From Seohaeicola_A nanhaiensis (lineage in GTDB: Bacteria > Pseudomonadota > Alphaproteobacteria > Rhodobacterales > Rhodobacteraceae), in the NCBI RefSeq assembly GCF_042654245.1, contig NZ_JBHSGI010000028.1:73353-137352 (forward strand): a stretch of DNA of 64,000 nt. Direction: 5' to 3'. Positions 24,867 to 33,419 of the stretch are shown piece by piece. The translations under genes were made by a program, and so were the position numbers. Every line of letters begins with the position of its first letter. Position 1 is the stretch's first letter. A model generated the notes under the pieces. That model had not been told where the DNA came from and made no database searches. It worked only from the letters and a program-made list of their open reading frames with translations.

Positions 24867-26890
24867 TGGGAGGGTTCGGAAAAGGCCGTCTGGCCATCGG
24901 CGTCGCGTTGGTCACGCTCATTGCCGTCGCCATCGGCTATGTCATCGCCTCGGCCGTGATCACCTTCCGCAATCTGGGCTTCCGGGCGGAGATCGACTTC
25001 TTCTATGTCGCGCAGAACTACCGGGCGATCGGTGCCACCCGTCCCGACGACTTTCGTCTGATCAACCTGATCATGGGCGGGGCAGGGGTGGCTGGCCTCC
25101 TGATGAGCCTGGCGATGTCCGGCTCGGCGCTCACCCGCTTCGGCTACACCCATTGGCAGACCCGCCGGGAGATGAAGCGGAACGGCTTCTTCGGCGAACC
25201 GGGCACCGGCTTTGTCATTGGCAAGCTGGGCAAGCCCGGATCGCGTGCACCGTTCCTCTGCTCCAGGACCTTCCCCCACGCGCTGATCGTGGCGCCGACG
25301 GGACGCGGCAAGACCACCGGCTTTGTCATTCCGAACCTGCTGACTTGGCAAGGCTCGGCGGTTGTGCTGGATGTGAAGGGAGAATGCTTCGAGGCTTCTG
25401 CACGTCATCGCGCGGCGCAAGGCGACGAGGTGTTCCGGTTTGCGCCGACGGATTGGGAGGGAATGCGGACGCATCGCTACAATCCGTTGCTGCGCATCTA
25501 TGAGCTAGAAGACCCGGCGCGCCAGCAGATGGAACTGCAGCTCCTCGCGACCCTCTTCCTGCAGAATGACAACGACCGGGTGCAGGGACTCCTGAAGGGC
25601 GGGATCGATCTCTTCGTGGCGGCCGGGCTCCTGGCCTTCCAGCGCCGCCGGCCGACGCTCGGCGAAATTTACCGCATTGCCGCCTCGGGGGGGCAGAAGC
25701 AGAAAGAGTATCTCGCGCGCTCCCACGAAGCCCGCAACGCGGCGGCCCGGCTGATATTCACGCGGCTCGCTTCGACCAACAACGACACGTTGACGTCGTA
25801 TGTTTCGCTCCTGATGACCTCGGGTCTCGACCAATGGCAGAACCCGGCAATCGATGATGCCACGGCGCTATCGGATTTCGACTTCCGGACGATCCGCAAG
25901 AAGCCGTTCAGCGTCTACCTTGTCGTCCAACCCCTCATGGTGAAACCACTCGCACCGCTGATCCGGCTGTTCTTCTCGGATTTGCTTGCCGCGCTTCAGG
26001 ACAAGGAGCCGGGTCCGGACGAGCCCTGGCCGGTGATGATCATGCTCGACGAGTTCAACCGCCTCGGAAAGATGCCCATCGTTGCCGAGAGCATCGAGGT
26101 TCTGCGAGCCTATCGCGGGCACCTGGCGGTGGTCACCCAGACCATCCCGGCCATCGACGAAATCTACGGCGAGAATACGCGGCGGGCTCTGCAAGGGAAC
26201 GCCGGGATCAAGCTCTACCTGACGCCCTCGGACGAAAAGACCGTCGAGGAACTGAGCAAGGCGGTGGGCAAAACCACCAAGACGGTCGTCACGCGCTCGC
26301 GCGTCGTGGGGAAGAACCCGTTTGAAGGCCGCAGTCAATCAGAGAGAACCGAGGAGGTGTCGCTCCTGCCGGAGGACGAGGCGCGCCGCCTGCCGCTCGA
26401 TGAGATTGTTGTCGTTGTGGATGCGCAGATGCCGGTTCGGGCGAAACGGGTGGTGTATTTCGAGGACCCGTTCTTCAAGGGCATCCATGCCGCGCAGGAG
26501 GGGGAGTTGCCCTTCCCGAAGGGGCCGGTCCCTCCGATGGGGGAATTGCCTCTGAGTGTCCGGGCGATGCCGACGGCGCCGAGAGGGTCGGGCCTCTCGG
26601 AACGCGATTTCGAGGCCAGGATGGATATTACCGAACTCGGTGGAAACGTCCCCGTCAACCCTATTCCAACGAACGCGATTCGGCGTGTCCGCGCCTCGGT
26701 CTTGGCGGGCGATCAGAGACAGCTCGAGATGGATTTGAGCGGTCCGGTGGAACTACTGAACGTGAACCGGTCCGACGATGACGTCGAACAGATTGAGCGG
26801 GCACTCGGTGATCTAGAGCGATTGGAAGGGGAAATGACAGGATCGGCGGAAGCTGCTGGAGAGGCTGGCGAGAAACTCGAGGCCGGTTAA
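24866..26890 (+). CDS. virD4: VirD4/TraG type IV coupling protein
   Basis: 674 residues. Two N-terminal membrane segments (about 8-30 and 68-90) precede the ATPase domain: Walker A VAPTGRGKTTG at about 143-153, VLDVKGECFE, and Walker B MIMLDEFNRLGKMPI at about 391. VVTQTIPAIDEIYGEN fits the coupling-protein motif III. It would link the relaxosome to the VirB channel and power DNA export. The TGATG overlap with the relaxase gene makes mobC-relaxase-virD4 one unit, separated from virB by the defence island. Confidence 0.93.
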   Translation: MGGFGKGRLAIGVALVTLIAVAIGYVIASAVITFRNLGFRAEIDFFYVAQNYRAIGATRPDDFRLINLIMGGAGVAGLLMSLAMSGSALTRFGYTHWQTRREMKRNGFFGEPGTGFVIGKLGKPGSRAPFLCSRTFPHALIVAPTGRGKTTGFVIPNLLTWQGSAVVLDVKGECFEASARHRAAQGDEVFRFAPTDWEGMRTHRYNPLLRIYELEDPARQQMELQLLATLFLQNDNDRVQGLLKGGIDLFVAAGLLAFQRRRPTLGEIYRIAASGGQKQKEYLARSHEARNAAARLIFTRLASTNNDTLTSYVSLLMTSGLDQWQNPAIDDATALSDFDFRTIRKKPFSVYLVVQPLMVKPLAPLIRLFFSDLLAALQDKEPGPDEPWPVMIMLDEFNRLGKMPIVAESIEVLRAYRGHLAVVTQTIPAIDEIYGENTRRALQGNAGIKLYLTPSDEKTVEELSKAVGKTTKTVVTRSRVVGKNPFEGRSQSERTEEVSLLPEDEARRLPLDEIVVVVDAQMPVRAKRVVYFEDPFFKGIHAAQEGELPFPKGPVPPMGELPLSVRAMPTAPRGSGLSERDFEARMDITELGGNVPVNPIPTNAIRRVRASVLAGDQRQLEMDLSGPVELLNVNRSDDDVEQIERALGDLERLEGEMTGSAEAAGEAGEKLEAG

Positions 26891-27131
26891 GCCATTGGTC
26901 TACTTGAGTGTAGAGTATGGCGGAGGAAAGCCCAAAATGACCCAGACGCACAGAGCCAATGTTGCACCTGCAGCGAGTGGAACTCCGTCGCAATCAGCCC
27001 ATAGCCGCCATTCGAAAGGGTGCCGTGCTGCGTTGCGGCATTCACCAGACCGGCAGTTCGATACCCGGCGCAGCATTTTTGCCGGCCGGGCGGCAGCGAC
27101 GCGGACTTAGCGGACCCCTGCCGAAGTTCTG

Positions 27132-27368
27132 TTATCCCGATGCTTGGCTCTTATTGTAAAGCCCGTCTAAGAACGGAGCCTTAGCTTCCAGATATTCCGC
27201 AATGCCCGTTCTGTTTTCCATTTCGAGGCGCAGTTTGAGCTCTGCGTATGCCTGGCGGTCAGAAGGGCTTTCTCGCAAGTGGTCGCGTATTCCCACCATT
27301 CTGCTTATCTGTGAGTGGCTCGAGCCTTGGCCATCTATTTCAAAAGGCATGACGGCTATATTCGCCAA
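27132..27368 (-). pseudogene. C-terminal fragment of a GrpB/UPF0157 family protein
   Basis: Open frame of up to 78 codons (TTG 27368 or ATG 27350). IRDHLRESPSDRQAYAELKLRLE followed by EYLEAKAPFLDGLY is the C-terminal end of GrpB-family proteins (LRDYL...YAALK...YTEAKAPFI), whose normal length is about 170-180. The N-terminal 100 or so residues are missing, and 22 bp upstream lies the last gene of the CBASS operon. It looks like a gene truncated where the defence island joined. Confidence 0.65.
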
Positions 27369-27390
27369 AGCGAACTCGAGATCGCAGAAA

Positions 27391-27951
27391 TTACTCTTCC
27401 GCCCTTGGAAGGATAAGAGACCAAATCAATCGTATGATCTCTGCTTGGTAACGGGCGTCGCTCAAGGCGTCGTGCGTTCCAGAAAGCGCGGGCTTCAGGT
27501 GTTCAGAAATTAAGCTGGAACGGGTATTGCGCCATGAGCAACCAGTCGCTCCCATGTACAGTGCCTTGATGTCCAACGCTGTGAACCCGAACGGGTTTTT
27601 ACCCGCAAAGCGATGGAAATAGTAGTTCACGAAAGACCAGTCAAATGGCGCATTAAACCCCACGAAAACAAGCGTGTCGTTGGGACGAGCCAGAGTCGCC
27701 AACCAATCCGAGAACGCTTTCATCGCCACTTCAGGATCGCTTCCCCGATTGTGCAGGTCTCTCATCGAAAGCCCAGTCACTTCCAGCGCCTTCGGATCAA
27801 AATTATCGTTTATCGGCTTGAGTTCACAGCTGAAACCGTTGTCCGGGTCGAACACAGGGCAGGCCCCGATCGACAGCAAGCTGTATTCGCCGGGTATCGG
27901 CCCCGCTGTCTCCACATCGACCGAAACAAATATTTCACGCGGGCTGCTCAT
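27391..27951 (-). CDS. DnaQ-fold (DEDDh) 3'-5' exonuclease, CBASS accessory
   Basis: 186 residues. VSVDVETAG supplies the first D and E, FNAPFDWSFVNYY the third acidic residue, and HDALSDARYQAEII the histidine and last aspartate of a DEDDh exonuclease. It is the fifth and last gene of the CBASS operon, its ATG overlapping the effector stop (ATGA). A 3'-5' exonuclease is known as an accessory in some CBASS loci (I recall the name Cap18, unverified). It could degrade phage nucleic acid or trim the signalling nucleotide. Confidence 0.82.
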   Translation of the reverse strand: MSSPREIFVSVDVETAGPIPGEYSLLSIGACPVFDPDNGFSCELKPINDNFDPKALEVTGLSMRDLHNRGSDPEVAMKAFSDWLATLARPNDTLVFVGFNAPFDWSFVNYYFHRFAGKNPFGFTALDIKALYMGATGCSWRNTRSSLISEHLKPALSGTHDALSDARYQAEIIRLIWSLILPRAEE

Positions 27952-29114
27952 GAGATCAGAGGCTCCGCGGGAACGAGGGTCGGACGGTTACGGATCGCGT
28001 TCCAATGCTCGCGGAACGCCCGCCGGCGGTCATCGGCGCTGCCGTTCGCTTTCCAGTGATGACCGGCGAATGTCGTGATGTCGAACGGCAGGTTTGTACC
28101 CTCTCGCGCTGTGACCATGGTCGACAGACCGCGTCCCAACGCATAACCCAGTTCGAGAAAGCAGTTTGGCCGGGCACCAGTGATGTCGGCAAGGACAACA
28201 CTGCTACGATGGAGCTTGGCGAATATTTCCTGATCGATCCGCGCATGGTCATAGGTCTGCCCTCCGTCGATAACGATCAGACGGTAGCCAAGCTCATCTT
28301 CGAGCACCGGCTTTGCCACCACGTCGAAGAAATCCTGCACGCTCGCGTAATCTTCATGGTCTGGGTTCAACAAGCGCACGGCGAAGGCCTTGGGGCGGTC
28401 AAGAGATTCGAGCAGATCAATCACGGCAGAAACCCGATCGGGAATGCTCTGCCGTTTCGGAAACCCGATGCGGTTGATCCAGTCATGCGCATCTCCGTCA
28501 TCGGCAATCTGGAACAGGCGGCGCGTCTGGGCACTGGCGAGGCCAAAGGCGTAAAGCCGGCGCGCGCCCTTCGTTTCGGCGCCAGTCGGAAGGTTCAGGG
28601 GGACGATCGGCTTGCCGGCATCGTGATAGAGGTTCGCGAGATACAGAACCCCTTCATCGCCTCCGAGTGCAATCAGCACATCGCCGAAACGCGCCTGCGC
28701 CTCCATGCGCTTGCTGTTCATGTTCCAATAGGCGGCGTTCTCGATCTTGATCAGTTGCGAAGCACGAAGCTCGTCCCAAAGGTCGAGATACTCGTCGGGA
28801 ATCTGCTCCTCGGTCTTGTGGTGTTGCACGGCGACGATGAACGGCCCCTGCACGTTCTGGGGGCGGTGGATGAGATTGTCTTTCACCGTCTTCCATACCA
28901 GCCAGTCGAAACACACAGGCAGCCCATCAACGTTGCGCTTGGGCTCGGCGTCGACGGGAATGACGAAGTTGACACCACGCTTGACCAGTTCCTTGACCAG
29001 CAGGGCAACCAGTTCGCGCGCCGCCTCAACGTCGGCCGTTGGCGCGACCGCCAGATCGTTCACGACGCTGCCGGAAATGTGGATGCGGCGGCCGAACAGA
29101 GGAGACCGAGCCAT
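27948..29114 (-). CDS. Putative CBASS effector: SLOG-like domain plus TIR-like/deoxyribosyltransferase-like domain
   Basis: 388 residues, no membrane segment. The N-terminal half has RRIHISGS (9-16) and GDVLIALGGDEGVLYLANLY (144-163), the opening strand and glycine loop of SLOG/LOG-type Rossmann domains. The C-terminal half (about 240-360) has VVLADITGARPNCFLELGYALGRG (306-329) with a conserved glutamate at 321, resembling the nucleoside-deoxyribosyltransferase/TIR-like fold. Position four of a CD-NTase operon is the effector place. I infer cyclic-nucleotide sensing by the SLOG half and nucleotide or NAD breakdown by the other half; neither is proven. Confidence 0.72.
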   Translation of the reverse strand: MARSPLFGRRIHISGSVVNDLAVAPTADVEAARELVALLVKELVKRGVNFVIPVDAEPKRNVDGLPVCFDWLVWKTVKDNLIHRPQNVQGPFIVAVQHHKTEEQIPDEYLDLWDELRASQLIKIENAAYWNMNSKRMEAQARFGDVLIALGGDEGVLYLANLYHDAGKPIVPLNLPTGAETKGARRLYAFGLASAQTRRLFQIADDGDAHDWINRIGFPKRQSIPDRVSAVIDLLESLDRPKAFAVRLLNPDHEDYASVQDFFDVVAKPVLEDELGYRLIVIDGGQTYDHARIDQEIFAKLHRSSVVLADITGARPNCFLELGYALGRGLSTMVTAREGTNLPFDITTFAGHHWKANGSADDRRRAFREHWNAIRNRPTLVPAEPLIS

Positions 29115-30010
29115 TACTTGTCCTCCATGATTGGAGACGCATGAAGGGTCGACGCCACCGCCGTCAGGTCCGCGAAGCTTAAGGGGCGGTCGGGATAGGC
29201 CTTGGCGAGGGCTGCAGGATAGAGACGTGTCCGAATATCCGAGTATGTCCAGGCCGGATGACGATCCCGCGCGCCGGTCAGCCGCGTCAATTCGGCAAGT
29301 TGAGGCTGAGCGAGCCCGAGACCGGAAAGGTCCATCTGGAAAAGCTGCTGGCGCTCGGCATCGCTGGGGCGGGCAAACGTCTCGATAATGGCAGCACGCC
29401 GGCGCAGGGCGGGATCGAGTACCGACAGGCGGTTGGTGCAGAGGATCACCACAATCCGCCCGCCATACTGCCTGAGATCGTCGATACCCTGGATCAGGGT
29501 GTTCACCGCCACCTTGTCCTCATGATGGCTATGATCCTGCGCGCGGGACGCCGCCAGGCTGTCGCCTTCGTCGATGATCAGGATCGCGCGCCGGCTTTTG
29601 CCGGCCGACTGCGTGACTTTGCGGAAGGCTTCGGCGATCAGGGTGCCCATTTCGCCGACCATGCCGTTGCCGCGCACCCGGTTCGACAGCTTGAACAGCA
29701 TCGAATCCGAACTGCGCGCCTCGGCGACCAGACGATTGGCGATGCATTCGGCCATCGCCGTCTTACCGGTTCCGACGTCGCCGTGGAAAATCACAAAAGG
29801 ATATTGCTCGGCGACCAGGTCGCACAGCGCGAGCTTGCCGCCGTGGTGTTTCCTGTTCCATTCGCCGAGTGCGCCGACGTTCAGCAAGAGACGAAGCTGG
29901 TCGTGAACACGGATGTAGCGTTGATCGAAGCCGAGCAGGCTCCTTTCACGCTTGGCCAGCGTATCGTTCGGGAGCGCCATCTCGCTGTCAAAAATGCTGG
30001 GCTGGCTCAT
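29114..30010 (-). CDS. cap6: TRIP13-like AAA+ ATPase (CBASS Cap6)
   Basis: 298 residues. Walker A GDVGTGKT (77-84), Walker B ILIIDEGD (142-149), sensor-1 asparagine in CTNR (192) and an arginine cluster DPALRRRA complete an AAA+ module. Lying between a HORMA gene and an effector gene, it matches Cap6/TRIP13, which in type III CBASS remodels the HORMA protein and switches the synthase off. The ATG overlaps the HORMA stop (ATGA), and its own stop overlaps the effector start (TAATG). Confidence 0.85.
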   Translation of the reverse strand: MSQPSIFDSEMALPNDTLAKRERSLLGFDQRYIRVHDQLRLLLNVGALGEWNRKHHGGKLALCDLVAEQYPFVIFHGDVGTGKTAMAECIANRLVAEARSSDSMLFKLSNRVRGNGMVGEMGTLIAEAFRKVTQSAGKSRRAILIIDEGDSLAASRAQDHSHHEDKVAVNTLIQGIDDLRQYGGRIVVILCTNRLSVLDPALRRRAAIIETFARPSDAERQQLFQMDLSGLGLAQPQLAELTRLTGARDRHPAWTYSDIRTRLYPAALAKAYPDRPLSFADLTAVASTLHASPIMEDK

Positions 30011-30501
30011 GCGGCCCAGTCCCTTCTCTGCATCCCGTAGGTGCTGCTGACATAATTGCGGCCTCCAGACGAGCTGAGGCTGGAGTGGCTGGTGTCGGCG
30101 TAAGATGTGGTCCAGCCGATCTTGAGCTTGCTCCTCATCGCCTCTCGGGCCGCGTTCGTGTACGCCTTGGTGTAGCTGATCACGATCCGCAGCTCAGCGC
30201 CGGCGACGCGCGGCCACAGTACACCGCCGGGACGGCTGGTGCTCAGCGTTCCTGCGTCGGTATCGACATCGAAGCGAGCGGCTTTTAGTTCGATGCCATG
30301 CTGCAACAGAGTCACGTCCACCCACGCGAGGTAGCCCGCCTTGGCAAGCACTTCGACATCATGGGCGTAATCGGCAGCCTGCTGAGGCGTCCATGCCCCG
30401 GTGCTGTCGGCGATCATGGCCAAATCTGCCTTCACGCGCCGAACGACGTTTTCGATATCGGTTGTCGTATAGGTGGCCGAAGCCGTTCTCGTCTGGCTCA
30501 T
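30007..30501 (-). CDS. cap7: HORMA-domain protein (CBASS Cap7)
   Basis: 164 residues from the ATG at 30501, one base after the CD-NTase stop. TATYTTTDIENVVRRVKADLAMIADSTG, AADYAHDVEVLAKAGYLAWVDVTLL, and a C-terminal safety-belt-like tail GGRNYVSSTYGMQRRDW match bacterial HORMA proteins of type III CBASS. In that system the HORMA protein senses a phage peptide, closes around it and activates the CD-NTase. Genomic position between synthase and TRIP13-like ATPase supports the call. Confidence 0.83.
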   Translation of the reverse strand: MSQTRTASATYTTTDIENVVRRVKADLAMIADSTGAWTPQQAADYAHDVEVLAKAGYLAWVDVTLLQHGIELKAARFDVDTDAGTLSTSRPGGVLWPRVAGAELRIVISYTKAYTNAAREAMRSKLKIGWTTSYADTSHSSLSSSGGRNYVSSTYGMQRRDWAA

Positions 30502-30502
30502 G

Positions 30503-31447
30503 TCAGTCCTCCACCTTGAAGCCCGGCCCGAAGACCTCTTTCCAGACCGCATCATCGTCTTCGACCGATGCGAAGTTCATCGTCTCCCAGGCTTCCTGCG
30601 CCGCTGCGACGATCTCCTGGCGCTCGGCCTCGGAAATCCGGCTGGTGACGTTGTTGAAGCTGTAAACCGGATCAAGGATCACGACCGCGTCGGAGAACGA
30701 GCCGAGAGGAAGCGTGTTCTCGGGGAAGCTGATCTGATCTTTTAGGCCGGATTGCGCGATGTAGAGCAGGAAGTTGCGGAAACGCTGTTCAATGCTGCCC
30801 TCCTTGCCCTGTGTGGCGAGCACATGCGCCATGATCAGCTCGATGGCGAAGGGCTTGAGCGGCTTGATCTCCGCATAATTGCGCCATTTCTTTGCCATCC
30901 GAACCAGCGTGCGGAAATCGCCGTCCTGGTTCTTACGGTCACGAACGAACTGAATCTGGCAGGGCGCGCAGGTCTGGATTTTCGAGCCGTCGTGGATATC
31001 GAACTGCCAGCCATAGCCCGGACGGTCCTCGTCCTCGATCACCGGAACGATGTCGACACTCAGGCCTGTCCCTACGAAGGTCACCTTGGCAGCTTTACGT
31101 TGAATTTCAAAATCTTCGACTGATTTGTTTGGGTAAATCTGGATCAGCAGATCATGGATCGTCGTGCTGAGGCTGTCGAGCGTCTCCTTGCTCGCGTCGC
31201 GGCCGGAAATGTAGAATACCACATCGACATCAACGGGATCGTGGGTCGTCTTGCGCAGGATCGTGAACTTGGCGAAGGAGCCAGCCTTTACAACCTTGGT
31301 GATCTTGATCTCGGTCTTGTCCTTGACGCTGATGCGCAATGCTTCGATCAAGCGATCTACTTGGGCGTGGTAGTCTTTGCGCTTGTCTGCAGGCAGGCGA
31401 AGTACATTGCTATCGTAGTAGCGGAGCTCGGTGTTGGTAAGCGCCAT
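30503..31447 (-). CDS. CD-NTase (cGAS/DncV-like nucleotidyltransferase) of type III CBASS
   Basis: 314 residues from the ATG at 31447, chosen for GGAGAAGACC before it; an upstream ATG at 31459 is also in frame. GSFAKFTILRKTTHDPVDVDVVF gives the GS (56-57) and DxD (73, 75) of the polymerase-beta fold, and SVDIVPVI supplies the third aspartate (132). The C-terminal helical half has MAKKWRN and KPFAIELIMAHVLA typical of CD-NTases. HORMA-associated enzymes are usually clade C or D. It would make a cyclic oligonucleotide when activated by the HORMA partner. First gene of the operon. Confidence 0.87.
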   Translation of the reverse strand: MALTNTELRYYDSNVLRLPADKRKDYHAQVDRLIEALRISVKDKTEIKITKVVKAGSFAKFTILRKTTHDPVDVDVVFYISGRDASKETLDSLSTTIHDLLIQIYPNKSVEDFEIQRKAAKVTFVGTGLSVDIVPVIEDEDRPGYGWQFDIHDGSKIQTCAPCQIQFVRDRKNQDGDFRTLVRMAKKWRNYAEIKPLKPFAIELIMAHVLATQGKEGSIEQRFRNFLLYIAQSGLKDQISFPENTLPLGSFSDAVVILDPVYSFNNVTSRISEAERQEIVAAAQEAWETMNFASVEDDDAVWKEVFGPGFKVED

Positions 31448-31513
31448 GGTCTTCTCCATTTAGTCTGTCACTGTTCGCCGCGACCAGAAGCCCCTCTACA
31501 TCGGCTCAGCTCG

Positions 31514-31626
31514 GTTTACAAAAACGTCCTCATCGCCGGACGCAAGGCCAAGATGGCGGCCGATTTACGCAATTTCAAGAGGTATCAGTTTACAAAAACT
31601 CCAATACATAGTATCTATGTAAACCG
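31514..31626. promoter_or_regulatory. Operator-like repeats between CBASS and the HTH-peptidase gene
   Basis: GTTTACAAAAAC occurs twice (31514-31525 and 31588-31599). CGGTTTACA (31512-31520) recurs inverted as TGTAAACCG (31618-31626), and TACATAG-TAT-CTATGTA (31605-31621) is a perfect inverted repeat. TTTACA (31589-31594), 17 bp, TATCTA (31612-31617) is a plausible + strand promoter covered by these repeats. The HTH protein encoded next is the natural binder. Confidence 0.6.
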
Positions 31627-31646
31627 ATTACCGCAAGGAGGCAGCC

Positions 31647-32711
31647 ATGATCGGAAGAAAGCTCAAGGTCGCACGTTCCGCGTCGGGTCTTTCGCTCCGC
31701 GCGCTCGCGGATGCGATGGGCGGGATTGTCTCCGCCCAAGCCATTGGGAAGTATGAGCGAAACGAGGATATGCCTAGTTCGCGTGTCCTGATCGCGCTCG
31801 CCAAGGCGCTCCACGTCTCCGAGGAGTACCTCTTGAGCGAGGACGAGCTTTCGCTCGAAGGCGTGGATTTCCGCAAGAAGGTGGGAACGTCGTCCAAGGA
31901 GGAAGCCGCGCTGGAGGCGCGTGCCGTTCATCTGCTCGAGCGCTATCTGGCCGTGGAGGACTTACTCCATATGCGAAGCGTCGAATGGGAGCAGCCGCGC
32001 AGTGCCCCCCACCCGGTCGCCGATGTCCGCGACGCGGAAGATGCCGCCCGCTCCGTTCGCGAGGATTGGGGCCTCGGAAACGACCCAATACCTCAACTTG
32101 CTGAGCTTCTGGAGGAGCGCGGGATCAAGGTGCTCTCGCTCGACCTCGATAGTGTCGATGGCCTCGCCGCCAAGGTGCGGCGCAAGGAGCGCGATGCCGC
32201 CCGTGTCATCGTCATCAAGCGGAGCACGTGGTCCGAACGCAAAAGGTTCAACCTGGCACATGAACTCGGCCACATGATCATCGCACCTTCAGGTGGGGTC
32301 GATGAGGAGAAGGCTGCACACCGGTTCGCCGGTGCCTTCCTGATGCCGGCCGACGTCCTGCGTGCGGAAATCGGTGCTCATCGGTCATCGATCAGCATTG
32401 GAGAACTGGTCGCCCTGAAAAAACGCTTCGGCGTGAGCATTCAGGCTCTCGCTTACCGCTGCAAGGATCTTGGCATTATTAGTCAGCCGGCATGTGCGCG
32501 GCTGTTCAAGATATTTGCCGAGCGCGGATGGCGCGCGGCGCCCTATGAGGAACCGGAGAGCTTGGCCCCTGATGTGGAGGAGCCGCGGCGTTTCGAGAGG
32601 CTTTGCTACCGCGCGCTCGCTGAAGGTGTCATTGGAGAATCTCGCGCCGCCGAACTTCTCGGCATTTCCGTGCGGGAACTCGACAAGCGACTGGATCAGG
32701 TGGCGGTTTGA
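31647..32711 (+). CDS. XRE-family HTH regulator fused to ImmA/IrrE metallopeptidase
   Basis: 354 residues. The N-terminal 65 residues form a Cro/CI-type HTH (GRKLKVARSASGLSLRALADAMG...AIGKYERNEDMPSSRVLIALAKALHVS). At about residue 200, FNLAHELGHMII is an HExxH zinc site with further family residues EEKAAHRFAGAFLMP. ImmA/IrrE proteases cut a repressor after DNA damage. A separate HTH/protease pair (CapH/CapP) is known to control CBASS; here both functions sit in one protein divergent from CBASS. The downstream PIN gene offers an alternative reading as a toxin-antitoxin pair. AAGGAGG precedes the ATG. Confidence 0.85.
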   Translation: MIGRKLKVARSASGLSLRALADAMGGIVSAQAIGKYERNEDMPSSRVLIALAKALHVSEEYLLSEDELSLEGVDFRKKVGTSSKEEAALEARAVHLLERYLAVEDLLHMRSVEWEQPRSAPHPVADVRDAEDAARSVREDWGLGNDPIPQLAELLEERGIKVLSLDLDSVDGLAAKVRRKERDAARVIVIKRSTWSERKRFNLAHELGHMIIAPSGGVDEEKAAHRFAGAFLMPADVLRAEIGAHRSSISIGELVALKKRFGVSIQALAYRCKDLGIISQPACARLFKIFAERGWRAAPYEEPESLAPDVEEPRRFERLCYRALAEGVIGESRAAELLGISVRELDKRLDQVAV

Positions 32712-32714
32712 CCT

Positions 32715-33215
32715 GTGCCCATTCTCGTTTCGGATACATCGGTCCTGATTGACCTCGAAAGGGCGACCCTGCTTGAGGAGATGTTCCTTCTGCCGTTCGA
32801 GTTTGCCGTGCCTGACCTGCTCTATGACAGGGAACTTGCCGGTGAACTCGGCGACAGGCTGATCTAACTTGGCTTGCGGATAGAGGAGCTCACACCTGTC
32901 GAGTTGCGGCGCGCGACCGCCGTAAACCGCCAGCATAGGCGGCTCTCGGTTCCCGATACCTTCGCGTTTGCCATCGCTGAGTCGCGGGAATGGGGGTTAT
33001 TGACTGGTGACGGCACGCTCCGCGAACTGGCTATCGCCGAGCAAATCGACATGCACGGTGTCATCTGGCTGTTCGATCAACTCGCCGACGGAAATCATGT
33101 AGCCTTCGATCGCTTGCATCGGGGCCTGAGCGACCTATTCGCTCATCCAAGGTGCCGACTGCCCGCAAATGAAGTTCGAAGACGTCTAATGCGGTTCGAA
33201 ATGCAGTGCGACTGA
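32715..33215 (+). pseudogene. PIN-domain ribonuclease gene with an internal stop
   Basis: A GTG at 32715, 3 bp after the previous stop, opens VPILVSDTSVLIDLERATLLEEMF, a PIN-domain start with the first catalytic aspartate. An in-frame TAA at 32865-32867 ends it after 50 codons. The same frame then continues with no further stop to 33215, including VPDTFAFAIAESREWGLLTGDGTLRELA, which carries the remaining PIN aspartates. The reading frame is intact apart from this one codon, so the loss is recent or the stop is read through. Partner of the HTH-peptidase gene. Confidence 0.72.
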
Positions 33216-33419
33216 TAAAGGCATTCTTGGCCGAAGTTCTGAAACTCGCTGTCGGAACGCCTAAACCGGTCATTCGGGACGACCGCAGCGAATTCACACT
33301 TTCCGCCCATTCTTACCAATCGCCTTCGCAGGCGCGGCGCGCTTTGGGCAATTGCAAGGAGTGAATGGCTTTCTTTCTGCTCGCGCAACGTGTCGAGGAG
33401 TTCTAGAAATGTCCCAGAC

